A DNA stretch of 64,000 nucleotides from Anas platyrhynchos (GCF_047663525.1 NC_092616.1:3075501-3139500), one strand, 5' to 3'. Positions 21,496 to 32,751 are shown, numbered from the stretch's first letter. Translations and numbers: made by a program. Notes: a model not told the origin generated them from the letters alone.

Positions 21496-22455
21496 TCATT
21501 TGTGGAGAAAAAGTGGTAATTTATCACTTTTCAGAAACATCCCTGAAATCATTTTCCTAATGGCACACTTGAGCTCCTGGTTCCTCATGCTGTAGATGAG
21601 GGGGTTCACTGCTGGAGGCATCACTGAGTACAGAAATGACACCATCAGGTCCCGAGCTGGGAAGGAGATTGAGGAGGGCTTCATGTAGGCAAAAAGTCCA
21701 GTGATGACAAACAGGGAGACCACAAACAGGTGAGGGAGGCACGTGGAGAAGGCTTTGTGCTGGCCCTGCTCAGAGGGCATCCTCAGCACGGCCCTGAAGA
21801 TATGCACATAAGAAAAAAGAATGAAAACAAAACACATGGACGCTAAACAGGCACCAATCATAAGTACCCAAGCATTCCTGAGGTAGGAGTGTGAGCAGGA
21901 GAGCTTGAGGATCTGGGGGACTTTACAGAAGAACTGGTCCACTGCATTTCCTCTGCAGAGGGGCAGGGAAAATGTATTGGCAGTGTGCAGCAGAGCACAG
22001 AGAACCCCACTGCCCCAGGCAGCTGCTGCCATCTGGGCACAAGCTCTGCTGCCCAGGAGGGTCCCGTAGTGCAGGGGCTTGCAGATGGCAACATAGCGGT
22101 CATAGGACATGACAGTGAGAAGAGAATACTCTACTGAAAACAAGAAGAGGAACAAAAAGACCTGTGCAGCACATCCTTGATAGGAGATAGCCCTGGTGTC
22201 CCAGAGGGAATTGGCCATGGCTTTGGGGACAGTGGTGGAGATGCAGCCCAGGTCGAGGAGGGCGAGGTTGAGGAGGAAGAAGTACATGGGGGTGTGGAGG
22301 TGGTGGTCGCAGGCTACAGCGGTGAGGATGAGGCTGTTGCCCAGGAGGGCAGCCAGGTAGATGCCCAGGAAGAGCACGAAGTACAGAATCTGCAGCTCCT
22401 GTGTGTCTGCAAATGCCAGGAGGAGGAACTCAGTGATGGAGCTGCTGTTGGACAT
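21496..22455 (-). CDS. OR3: intact family-14 olfactory receptor
   Basis: Odorant-sensing G-protein-coupled receptor, 319 residues. The frame is open 16 codons further upstream, but MSNSSSITEF (ATG at 22455) is chosen because all intact paralogs start there and a splice acceptor (GTCCAG) lies 9 bases before it. Visible features: N-glycosylation sequon at Asn3, GN of TM1 at 39-40, PMYFFLLN at TM2 (56-63), Cys95 and Cys177 for the extracellular disulfide, MSYDRYVAIC at 116-125, KAFSTCLPHL at the start of TM6 (234-243), PLIYSMRN in TM7 (285-292). The TM5 region is of the NAWVLMIGACLAS type. Length is normal and no lesion is seen. Plasma membrane or ciliary location is inferred from family. Confidence 0.95.
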   Translation of the reverse strand: MSNSSSITEFLLLAFADTQELQILYFVLFLGIYLAALLGNSLILTAVACDHHLHTPMYFFLLNLALLDLGCISTTVPKAMANSLWDTRAISYQGCAAQVFLFLFLFSVEYSLLTVMSYDRYVAICKPLHYGTLLGSRACAQMAAAAWGSGVLCALLHTANTFSLPLCRGNAVDQFFCKVPQILKLSCSHSYLRNAWVLMIGACLASMCFVFILFSYVHIFRAVLRMPSEQGQHKAFSTCLPHLFVVSLFVITGLFAYMKPSSISFPARDLMVSFLYSVMPPAVNPLIYSMRNQELKCAIRKMISGMFLKSDKLPLFLHK

Positions 22456-22463
22456 CTGATCCT

Positions 22464-24490
22464 CCTGGACAAAGGGGAACAATCCCAGGAAAATAAAAGA
22501 CAATGATAATTAGGAAAGACATCTTTGATAAAAACCTGCTCCACTTCTTTCTGAAATCCCCCACAGTAATTTTCCTCTTTCTGAGACATTTTTTCTGCTC
22601 CCTTGCTTGAGCTCCAGTTGGTGATCGTGGTAAAGGGTGCCACTGGGAGCAGGGGGCTCTGCTGTGGGCTCTGAAGGAGTCAGGCTTTCCCTTCATGTCT
22701 AGGTAAATAAGAAATACGAGTGATCTCTGCTTAATCTATCTCTGATGTATGTGGACTTCACAGCATTACCACTGTGAATGCTCTTGACTGCCAAAATTTG
22801 TGGTTTACTTTCTTGCAGCTAGCTGTGTCATACTCAGGAGCATTTCTTAAGGGAAGAAAACCCCGGCACTTTTCAGGTATTCCAACTGAGATCTTCTGAG
22901 TCCCTTGAGACATAGGCACTCTCCTTCATGCAGTGAGGTTGGCCAGTCTGTCCATCTACCCTCGTCTCAGCCAGAGTCCTTGAGGGCTCAGTCCACTGGC
23001 CCAATTACTGTGGCCTCAGGAACTGCCTGTAAGACGATTCAGATTTTTCCTGCCCCGTAAACTGCATTGCCCTGAGCCCCACAGGTTTTAAGGGGAACTT
23101 TGGGCACCTTCCTCCTATGGACACATCTGTGTGGTAGAAGTCAGTGCTAGAGCTGCAGCTGAAAGCCAGACCTGCAGCAAGCCATAAAACAAGAACAGCA
23201 ACAGCAGATGAAGGAACAAAGAGAAACAGCCCAGGGCTTCTGCCAGGGGAGGCAAGGCCAGGGAGGGACTGAAAGGATCTCAGGAGAGCCAGCTCTGCTG
23301 GAGGTTCCACTCATGAGGTTATGAGACATCCTGATTCCTGTGGGCTTGAGGTCGGAAAAGGAGGTACCAGACTATGTTCGCACTGTCCTGCCATTTCCAG
23401 CCCAGGGATGTGCTGCCTGCAGCTGTCCCTGCCTGCAGCTGGGTCTCTGTCCCAATGCCTCCTGCCTGCAGCTCACAGCCCCCATCCCACCCGCTGGGTG
23501 CTCAGCTCTGCCCTGCAGACACCTCCTGGCAGCAGGGCTCTGCCCAGGGGCAGCTCGCTGAGGGCATGTCCTAGAGACTACTTCCCACAGAACCTGCTGA
23601 CACTGCACGGGTGGTGGTGGAGCTTTCTATGGGCTGAAGGGCAGGAAAGCAACTTGCTAGGGTTGCTTGTAACCTTCCATGGGATGGATTAAGTGTGTCA
23701 GACTCATCTTGGAAATAACAGTATTTATTTCTATTTCCACTGAGCCAGATAAGACAAAACTGAAAGGTCAGGAGTCTCAGGAAAGCTGAGACTGATGCTG
23801 AAATCCCTTTCCTTAAACCAGCTCTTGCTAAGTCCCCTTTTATACACCCAGTTGTGCTGTGTACCTGTGAGCAGGCTGCGCCAGGCAGCAGCCTCCCAGC
23901 AGTAGCAGGACCCTGCCCTGCTGGGGGGCTCCTTCCACCCGCAGCTTCTCCCCGCAGCGCCCTGGGCAGCTCCCCGGGCAGGCTGAGTGCTGAGCCTGGC
24001 AGGCGGCAGAGGCCCTGCCCCGGCACACAGCCCCTGGGGCACAGCAGGGACCTTGCTCTGCACCACAGCCCTGGACACCCCTGCCTGCACCCCCGGCTTC
24101 TCCTGCCTCCAGGAACTGCGGCTGCATTGCCCTCCAGCCAGAGACTTACCGGGTGCAGGGCTGCGAAGTCTTCTCCCCCGGTGAGCTCTGGGCATGCTGC
24201 CACTTCTGCCTGCCTTTAAGCACTGTGTCTCTGCAGGCAGTGCCCCCAGCCCTGCTGCGCTGTGCACAGGAGCTGCTCCTGGGCAGAGCTGTCTCTCTGC
24301 AACGCTGCCCGCTTGCCAGGAGCTCCCCTTGGGCCCAGGAGCCCGGCCCAGCTCAGCAGCAGAGGCCCAGCCCAAGGCCTCCCTTGCTCTGCCCCCCACC
24401 GGGCTCCCAGCACATGGCCCTGGGGCTGCAGGGGAACCTGCTGGGAAACAGTCTGAAGGGATCCCTGGACTTCCCTCCCTCACCTGGCAC
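22464..24490 (-). promoter_or_regulatory. OR3 5' region: intron, leader exon, promoter-like block
   Basis: In the OR3 sense: acceptor TTTGTCCAG ends at 22465, donor CACCCG|GTAAGTCTCTGG begins at 24149, giving an intron of about 1.7 kb. CTTAAAG at 24214-24220 lies about 67 bases before the donor and could act as a TATA-like element for a short non-coding exon. Beyond it, 24240-24480 is a GC-rich block conserved upstream of OR4, OR5 and OR6. Long open frames across this region shift between copies and are not supported as genes. Confidence 0.5.
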
Positions 24491-27005
24491 ACACACCTCT
24501 TGACATTTGGCTCATTTCTCTTAGCAAAAAAATTATTATCTGTAGCAGTCTTCTCTTCTCATGCCAGTTGATGGTGGGACACCCTCACATGGTCATAGAT
24601 GTAACTCCTCTAACCCCCTGCTTAAGGAAGGGATTCAGCACAGCCAGTTAACCCAACATCTCATGCTGTGTTTTTGTCCTGGGGCTGGAATGGGACTCAG
24701 ATTCCTCCCATGCCTGGCACAAATCCATAGGACCTGGGATTCGTCTGCCCTCACTTTGATGTGCACCATGTGGGCAGCTGCAGGTGAGCTCCTTATCTCA
24801 GCTCCAGGATCATAAATGGAGATGGAGGAAATCAGGGGGCTGCAAACACCTGGTGACATGTCAGGGGGTAGAGGTACGTGCAGGCATCTGCAAGCTCTCA
24901 TGGAGGTACCCTGAGGGACAGGGCAGCACCTGGGGGCATCCCATTGGAGGCTGGTGATGAATGCCTTTGGCCAGCTGAAATGACAGCAAATGCACCCATT
25001 TAGGACAACTAAACCTGTCCCTCCTCAGTGGGCTCAGGGCAGCCTGTAGAGGCATCCACCTGACCCAATGGAGAACTGTGCCACAGGGAGAGCTGAGTCT
25101 CTCTCTCCCTCTTCTCCATCTGGTTTTCCCTCCATCTCCAGGGACTGTAACGGCACTTGTCTCATGGACATCCCTACATTGCCTAATGAAATTCGGGGCA
25201 GCTGCTCTATTTAATAGCCAATTGCAGGCCTGCAGTGCTACCTGAGATACCAACGCTGCCCAGCACCACTGGAGCACGCAGCTGACATGGGCAGCACAGG
25301 ACTCACAGGACAGCTCTGGCCATTCACAGCTGGTATTTAACGGGCACCCCTGAGGGCATCTCTGGTAGACCTGGTGCTTATGAGCAAGTGACCGCTTCCC
25401 AGGGCTGCAGTGAGCCAAGGTCTGTCCCACCTCTATGTGTTAGTGGCAGGCAGTGCACGGATATGAGGCACGTCACACCGAGGTTTCCACTTGTGTCCTT
25501 TGGTTTGCAAACACTGCTGCTGCGTCTTACCCCCATCCCTTACTCAGTCAAGACACAGCCCAGTGATTTTTTTCTGTGTCCCTTGATCACAGGATGCCCA
25601 TAGCCAAGGACATTTTCAGCAGCCCCTTCTCCTGCCTGGAGATTGGCCCCAGCTCCAAAACTGGCCCTCAGGGATGCCCCAACACCACAAAGGACCTCTG
25701 CCTGGAGGAAGGCCCGGGAATGTGCTGCAATTCCCTCCACATAACGCATCCTACTTCTCCAGGTGAGAGACATGCGGTGCAGAGGAGTTCAGGCACACTG
25801 AGGAGCTGCTGCATCCCAGGTGCCTTCGCTCCCATCGTTTGAAAAAAGCCCAGCCCCAGGACAAGCCTCAAACCCCACCTTCCTGGAAGGGCTTCCAAGA
25901 GCAGAGGCGTGTTGGGGCAGGAACACAGCAGTGACTTCTCCAGCGCTCCACTTCCTTTATTCCGTGGCCTTTGCCAGCATTTGGAGATGTTCCTGGTGGA
26001 TGGGTCAGGAACCGCTAGGAATGAACTGGGCAGAAGGGAGGTGACTGTTCCTCATGACAAGAAGGGAAATCTCTCGTCTCTCTCCCGATCTGTGCTGTCT
26101 CCATGCTGCTGACCTCACAGGCCTTCTAATGACATGGCCTGATGTCACAGGGGGTGCACTGCATCACCAGGATATCGTCACTGGAGCAGCGGCAGTGCCG
26201 GCACTTCCCTGCAAGGCCTGGTCCCTGCTGGGCACTGCTTGGGTGCTCCCCAGCGCTGTCCTTGTGTGGCCAGGAGTGGGGTCAGCAGGCAGCAAGCTTG
26301 CACTGGGCGACCCTCGCTGACGGGCGGAGGGAGGAGCAGGGGCACCTTGCAGAGGAGCTGTGGTTGAGGAGCCAGGGCGGGCATCCCTTGTCCTGAGCTG
26401 AGGGCCAGCAGCAAGCGAGATGGAGGGCTGCTGGAGCATGACCATCACCTCTGACATGACTTCCATGTTCCCAGTGCTCCTGCATCTCTCCCCCAAAGGT
26501 AAGGGTGTCAGGAGCCCCTTCCCAAGATGTGTCACAAGGGCTCTCAGCTGTCCAAAGCTTTGCGGGGGGCTGGAAATGGCTGGTGGCTGCTGCAAGAACC
26601 TTCCATGAGTGTCCCTCTGGGCTCAAAGGAGTATGTGGTAGCCAGGATTTCTGGGTCCTGATGCTAGGGGTGCCCTAAGCCCAAGGGCTTCTCTGGGCAT
26701 GGCTCAGCTTCCTTGTGAGGGGAACAGTCCAGGGCCAGGTTTCCCTGGGAGCTGGTGCCTCTTCAGGATCTGGCTCTGGGAGGAAGGACGTCCGGTGTCC
26801 CAGAGACTGGTGTGGCCTGCAGCTCCACAGGCCTCTCAGGAATGTGCCAGAAATGCCTGTGTTGGAAATCAAGCCTTCCCCTTGTACTGACCTCCTTCAG
26901 GGGAACCAGTCCCTCCTGTGCCACCAGGCTGGCAGAGCATGTTCTGGGTGCTGAGATGCCATCCCTGGATGGCCCCAGCTCTGGTGCTGGACCCTTTCAA
27001 TCTCC
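24491..27005 (+). repeat. Duplicated block D, copy 1
   Basis: Direct paralog of 40216-43115, with a third partial copy at 54150-55550. Shared long runs include TTTAGGACAACTAAACCTGT and CTTGCACTGGGCGACCCTCG. Relative to copy 2 about 500 bp is missing near 25700, between CCTCTGC and GGAAGGCCC. No established gene. Confidence 0.85.
26420..26608 (+). other. Exon-like ORF with splice donor, copy 1 (unknown)
   Basis: ATGGAGGGCTGCTGG opens a frame MEGCWSMTITSDMTSMFPVL, then reaches CCCAAAG|GTAAGG, a good donor, after 26 codons. The same ATG, hydrophobic stretch and donor are kept at 42525 and 55169. It could be a first exon encoding a signal-peptide-like segment, or only conserved by recent duplication. 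I do not recognise the gene. Confidence 0.3.
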
Positions 27006-27984
27006 CTACTGTGGTGGTTTTAAACAGGTGAACTCCATGGCCACCGCTCCCATTACAAGGAAAAGGGGGGAAAAATATGATGAAAATAGCTCAAGGCTTG
27101 AGGTAGAACAGGAGGTCACAGACCAAATATAGAATATCCTGAGTTGGAAGGGACCCTTAAGGATCATCAAGTCCAACTCTTGACACCTCACAGGTCTACC
27201 CAAAACTTCAGACCATGTGACTAAGTGCACAGTCCAATCTCTTCTTAAATTCAGACAGGCTCGGTGCAGTGACCACTTCCCTGGGGAGCCTGTTCCAGTG
27301 TGCAACCACTCTCTCTGTGAAGAACTTCCTCCTGATGTCAAGCCTAAACTTCCCCTGCCTCAGCTTAACCCCGTTCCCACGGGTCCTGTCGCTGATTGTT
27401 AATGGAGAAAAGGTCTCCTGCCTCTCGACACCCCCTTACGAGGAAGTTGTAGACTGCGATGAGGTCTCCCCTCAGCCTCCTCTTCTCCAGGCTGAACAGG
27501 CCCAGTGCCCTCAGCCGTTCCTCGTACGTCTTCCCCTCCAGGCCTTTCACCATCTTCGTAGCCCTGCTCTGGACACTCTCCAACAGTTTCATGTCCTTTT
27601 TATACTGTGGTGCCCAGAACTGCACACAGTACTCGAGGTGAGGCCGCACATATCCTCATGGGTACCTATTATCATCACAGGCAAGACAGACTTAGCATAG
27701 GCAGATTAATATAGTGTATTGACTATCAGTGGCGGACTACAACCTTGAGGAACTAGAAGCAAACTAAAAACACCATTCCCCTCATCAAGCCTCTTGTAAC
27801 TCCTTCTCCTGGGTGGAACAGGAGAATTGGGAATTGCTGTCAGTCCGTGACATTGTTTTCACTGCTCCTTGATGGTCAATCTCTGCCCTCTCTGCGTCCC
27901 TCCTGTGGGATGCCCTCCTTCCCAAATGAATCCTGCGTGGGGCCATAAAGGGCTCAGATAATGACTGATATGACTGGATCATAT
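27006..27984. mobile_element. ERV LTR/leader-derived sequence, split by a CR1
   Basis: Starts TGTGGTGGTTTTAAACAGGT and contains GCGTGGGGCCATAAAGGGC near the right end, which looks like a retroviral primer-binding/leader segment. Counterpart without CR1 at 43116-43589. Orientation unresolved because both ends are TG..CA-like. Confidence 0.45.
27131..27649 (-). mobile_element. CR1 LINE 3' fragment, inserted after duplication
   Basis: Reads AGAATATCCTGAGTTGGAAG at the left and ends CTCGAGGTGAGGCCGCAC. In the minus sense it encodes [18 protein letters not shown] and [20 protein letters not shown], the C-terminal part of CR1 ORF2. ATAT flanks both sides. The paralog at 43240-43262 reads CACCAAATATCCTCATGGG with no insertion. 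Confidence 0.92.
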
Positions 27985-29340
27985 TAAAATAAAGTTGTTA
28001 GAAGCAATATATCAGCTTCATAGTTGCTGACCACAATGTTCATTTTTTGTTGGTGTAGTAGTCCTGTTTGGTCTTAGAACTGTGTTGGGTAACACAATAC
28101 ATATTGTGTGTGTTCCCTGTTGTGCTGTTTATCCTTTGTGGGGGCTGGTTTATGGTTATTAGTTTACTCTATGGCCTAACACTGCCTTATGTTGTGATAA
28201 AATTACTGGTCATGAGACAAATCTGGTAGTTGTACTCAGCATTGCTGTCACCTCCATGCTTGAGGAACTTTCTCTCAGAAACTATTTATAATTAACAGTC
28301 TTTACTTTTCTCCCCGGGGAGCCAATCTATGGAAGGGATGAGAGGGGACACTTCTTCTCCCCACAGCTAGTTACAATAGCTCTTCGAAACTTGGAATCCT
28401 TGGAATGTTCAAACCAGCCTGTACCTATTGTTATGTGTCCTGAATGTGTTTCGGGTTTTGTTTAAGGTTAGAGTAAACTATTTCAGAATGCCACACAATG
28501 ATCTGCCCTGAGGCAGGATAATTATGAGGGGCAGGGTGTGTGGGAGGATTTGGGCAGGCACCTAGAACTGTGGGCACCTCCAATGCTTTATAACTTCACC
28601 GCTGAAGAAGTGCAGAATCCTAAAAAAAATAAATAAAAAAAAAAATAAAAAGAGCTAAAGTGCTTGAATAGGGAGTGTCATCACCCTGGCAATTCCAAAG
28701 TGACAGAAATCACTGCAATGTGCTGGGGCTTGGCCTATGCTTACTGAGTTGAAATCTACCCTACTCCAATCCCTGTGACTGGGCCAGAGAAGCAACCTGT
28801 GTCTCTATCAGTCATACATATACATGAGAAGAAACAGGAGAGACAAAATCAGCTTGTTTAGCTAGGAAAGAAGCTCCTACTCATACAGGGAAGGAGGAAG
28901 AAGAAGAGGAGGCAGGCTACTCCCAAGTAGAGCCATCACAGGAAAAAGTAGATGAAAACAAAGATAACATAAAAGGAGCAGTAAGCTCCAGATCACTATT
29001 CCTTGGGGAGCTGTGGGATGTGTGATTAGATTTCAGCCATCATCTAGGCCAGCACATTGTCACCTGGCTGCTCCGATACTGGGATAACAGGGCTGGTAGC
29101 CTGGAATTAGAGGGCAGGGAAGCCAAGCAGCTGGGATCCTTCCCCAGGGAAGGGGGCATTGACAAAGCAATTGCAAAGGGGGCACAAATCCTCCCTCTCT
29201 TGAGGTAACTCCTGTCAGGTATAAAGGAAAGGTATCCCTTCAAGGAAGATGTTGTATGTCACCCAGGCAAATGGACGACCAGGGAGAGAGGCAGCCCATA
29301 TCTGATGCAATTGGCCATGCTGGAGGTGATTTATGGTGAT
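27985..29340 (+). mobile_element. ERVL-like leader and decayed gag, copy 2
   Basis: Aligns with 13170-14600 and 43590-44636 (ATAGTTGCTGACCACAATG, CTCAGAAACTATT, GGGCAGGCACCTAGAACTG). From about 29035 the translation keeps gag-like words (CHPG near a LLSGIKERYPF segment) with stops. An A/AAAT-rich tract lies at 28622-28652. Inactive. Confidence 0.6.
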
Positions 29341-29650
29341 TTATGCACATTCAACAGTTTTCTACCTTGCCCGGTGCCTCACAGGATCCTTCAATTGTGG
29401 GGTTGCTGAGGGTCGACGTGCCAGTAGCTACCCAAATGGTGCACCAGTGGCATTATGGCACCATCCAAGATTCCCTGATTCCCATATATATGCAGATTCA
29501 TCAACTGGAGAGCCAAGGACTGATCAGCAAAATTTGTTCACCTTTAATAATCCCATAGGGTCAGTGCAAACATGTAATGGAGATCTGAGACTAACGGTGG
29601 AGTATTGTGTCTAGAATGAAGTCACACCAAATTCAACAGATCCTCTATAG
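29341..29650 (+). mobile_element. Retroviral pol remnant (reverse-transcriptase start)
   Basis: Read across frames, this gives VHQWHYGTIQDSLIPIY, ESQGLISK, then after a frameshift DLRLTVEYC and NEVTP, the pattern of the N-terminal part of a retroviral reverse transcriptase. It abuts the gag-like remnant, so most of gag and protease is deleted. Frameshifted and short. Confidence 0.6.
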
Positions 29651-30539
29651 TCTTCTCTCCTTATAGTCTTAGCTCTAAGAGCATTTAAATGATCTCTTAC
29701 AGCACCTGAATGCTGTTGTCTGATCCCTTCCTGGGATCATAAGGACCCAGTACCTTCAGGCCAGAACACTCTCCCTGTACCCTTGGATGCAGTCCCCTAG
29801 GTCCCATGGACTGTTAAGGGTGTAGTTTGCAAAGTAACCACGGATTTTATCCCCACCCACCACCTCTTGTAGCCCTGCAGAGTCCTGCCTCAAGGCACAA
29901 AGGGCAGGGAGACCTGGCTGGTGAGAGCTGAGGCCCTATGGAGATGTCCGAGACACAACAGCCATTTCAGCCAAGGGCCGTGTAGAAGAGAAAGGAAAAA
30001 ATAGAACATTTAAAAGAGAACAAAGTAGGTTTAGCTCTGCCTGTGACACATGACTCCTTTTGCTCTGCTGAAAGCCTCTGCAGGCTGCCCTGCACATAAG
30101 GAGTAGGGACAGGTTCAGTTGTCCTACACGTTGGTATCTGCTGCCTTTAGTTACCCAAAGGAATGCCTCCACCTGACTCACATAGGATCAAACACAAATT
30201 TCAGCAGGTATTTCCATCTGAACAGCTCCTGCCTGTCCTCCATCTCCACTAAGGAGCTATTGTAGCTTAGTAATTCACATTAAGGTGCCTATGTTGGGGA
30301 CACCTGAACTGGTGGTAAGAGGAATCCCAGCTCCTATGGGTCTGTGCCAGACAGGGGAGGGAGCTGAGACGCCTTCCAACCCCAAGAATTACAGCCAGCA
30401 TGAGATACCTCAACTGACTCTGCTGAATTCTTTCCTCAAGTGCGGATGAAGGTCAGACCCTGACTATGACTCGATGTCCAAACTGACACTGGGACAAGAT
30501 GTGATTGTTACACTTAATTGGTTTTCTGTTAGGAAAAAT
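29651..30539. other. Unassigned intergenic DNA
   Basis: No gene or known repeat seen. It may include further decayed ERV sequence. Confidence 0.3.
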
Positions 30540-32751
30540 GAGCCTGGTGTGAAGAAGTGTGTGTGCCCAGGTGAGGGAGGGAAGCCCAAGGGATCCCTTC
30601 AGGCTGTTTCCCAGCAGGTTCCCCTGCAGCCCCAGGGCCATGTGCAGGGAGCCTGGTGGGGAGCAGAGCAAGGGAGGCCTTGGGCTGGGCCTCTGCTGCT
30701 GAGCTGGGCCCAAGGGGAGCTCGTGGCAAGCGAGCAGCACTGCAGAGAGACAGCTCTGCCCAGGAGCAGCTCCTGTGCACAGCGCAGCAGGGCTGGGGGC
30801 ACTGCCTGCAGCTGGCACTGGGAGGACAGAGAAGGGAGAGTTGTTAAAGACTGCATGGATTGTTAGAAAGCTGAGAGTACACTGGAAAAGCAATGCTTGC
30901 AACCCTTAACATGGTAAGTCTGAGTGCATTGCAATGCACTGGAGTATCCTGGATGTGCCCTAGACCGGGATTATTCCAGAGCAGATGAGGCTGTAGACAG
31001 AGAGTGTTTATTTCTTCGAGAGAAGGACATGCTCCAACACAGGGGTTCCCTGCCATAGGGTCATTGTCCAGGCCCCGAGGGCTCCCTTCTCATGGGCCAG
31101 CTGCAAGCTGTGAAGCCGGGGGTGCAGGCAGGGGTGTCCAGGGCTGTGGTGCAGAGCAGGGTCCCTGCTGTGCCCCAGGGGCTGTGTGCCGGGGCAGGGC
31201 CTCTGCCGCCTGCCAGGCTCAGCACTCAGCCTGCCCGGGGAGCTGCCCAGGGCGCTGCGGGGAGAAGCTGCGGGTGGAAGGAGCCCTTCCAGTAGGGCAG
31301 GGTCCTGCTTCTGGTGGGAGGCTGCTACCTGGGGCAGCCTGCTCACAAAAACACAGCACAACCAGGGTGTATCCAAGGGGTCTTTGCAACAGCCGGGATA
31401 AGGTAGAGGATTTAAGCTTCAGTCACAGCTTTTGTGAGCCTCCTGAACTTTCAATCTTCTCTACTTGCCTCAGATGTAATAGAAATATATGCTGTTAGTT
31501 CCAAGAAGTGCCTGAGACTCCATGATGGCTGAGAGGTTACAAGGATCTTTTCTTTCCCCTCAGCCCCTAGAAAGCTCCACCACCTCACATGCACTGTCAG
31601 CAGGGTCTGTGTGCCCTGGGCTCTAGGACGTGTCCCCAGCGAGCTGCCCCTGGGCAGAGCCCTGCTGCCAGGAGGTGTCTGCAGGGCAGAGCTGAGCACC
31701 CAGCGGGTGGGATGGGGGCTGTGAGCTGCAGGCAGGAGGCATGGGGACAGAGACCCAGCTGCAGGCAGGGACAGCTGCAGGCAGCAGAGCCATGGGCAGA
31801 GAATGGTAGGACAGTGTTAGCAGAGTACTCTGCTACCTGTCTGTCTGTCCCCTAGCTCACAGGATTGAGGACATGACTCATAACTTCAGCAGCAGAACCT
31901 CCAGCAGAGCAGAGTCTCCTGAGTTCTTGTCAGTCCCTCCCTGGCCTTGCCTCCCCTGGCAGAAGCCTTGTGCTGTTTCTCTCTGTTCCTACACCTAGTG
32001 TTGTTTTATGGCTCCCTGCAGATCTGGCATTCAGCTGCAGCTCAAGCTCTGACCCTCTTGGTCCCACCACGCAGATCCGCCCTTAGAGGAGAAGTGCCCA
32101 AACCCCCTTCTAAACTCTGGGGCTTGGGGCAATGCAGTCTGGAGGGAAGGAAAAAGCTGAATCATTTTCCCAGACATTCTGGAGGCCACAATCATTGAGC
32201 AGCTCAATGTGGGTAACTCGACTGAGCCCTAGAGGAATCTGGCTGAGACCAGGGTAGATGGACAGACTGGTTATCCTCACTGCACTTCACAAAATCCTCA
32301 TAGAACATTCACAAAATCTCACCTGGAATGTAGGAAAAATGCCAGGGTTTTCTACCCTCAAAAAACTCAGAAGAGTGTCACAGATGCAGTTGAAACAAAT
32401 TAAAACATAAATGCTGTTTGGCAGTCAAGAGTGTTGAGAATGGTAATGCTGGGAATTCTACATACATCAGAGGTAGACTTAATCAGAGGTCACTCCTGAT
32501 TTCTTTATGTTTAGACTTGTAAGCAGGCGTGACTCCTCCACAGTCCACAGCAGTGTCCCCTGCTCCCAGTGACACCTTCCTCCAGCAACATCCAAAGCTC
32601 AAGCAACAGAGCAGCAGGAAAGTCTCAGAAATGGGAAAGTCACTGTGTGGGTTTTTCAGTGAGAAGTGGAGTAGGTTTTTCTCAGAGATGTCTCTCTTAA
32701 TTATCGTGGTCTTTTCTTCCTTGGGTAGTCCCCGTTGTCCAGGAGGATCAG
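30540..32751 (+). promoter_or_regulatory. OR4 5' region (inverted copy): promoter-like block, leader exon, intron
   Basis: Inverted paralog of 38149-40215. GC-rich block 30590-30830, then TTAAAG at 30844-30849, a donor AACATG|GTAAGTCTG (intron from 30914) 67 bases later, and an acceptor GTTGTCCAG ending at 32742, nine bases before the ATG. The leader-exon sequence itself differs from OR3/OR5, but the spacing is kept. Intron about 1.8 kb. Confidence 0.5.

Noticed and set aside
22456..22503. Upstream in-frame ATG of OR3 (16 extra codons), and the 31-codon extension of OR5
   Set aside because: A splice acceptor lies between each upstream ATG and MSNSSS, and the extensions are not conserved among paralogs.
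22177..22506. Acidic plus-strand frame over OR3 (also 32701-33138 minus, 7647-8183, 37987-38196, 50910-51209 plus)
   Set aside because: Each is the antisense shadow of the OR N-terminal half; the E/V/G-rich sequence is the mirror of the leucine-rich receptor codons.
23571..24492. 210- and 253-codon minus frames upstream of OR3, partly repeated at 39489-39908
   Set aside because: The shared part is explained by recent duplication. Frames diverge by indels between copies and cross the predicted leader exon and intron.
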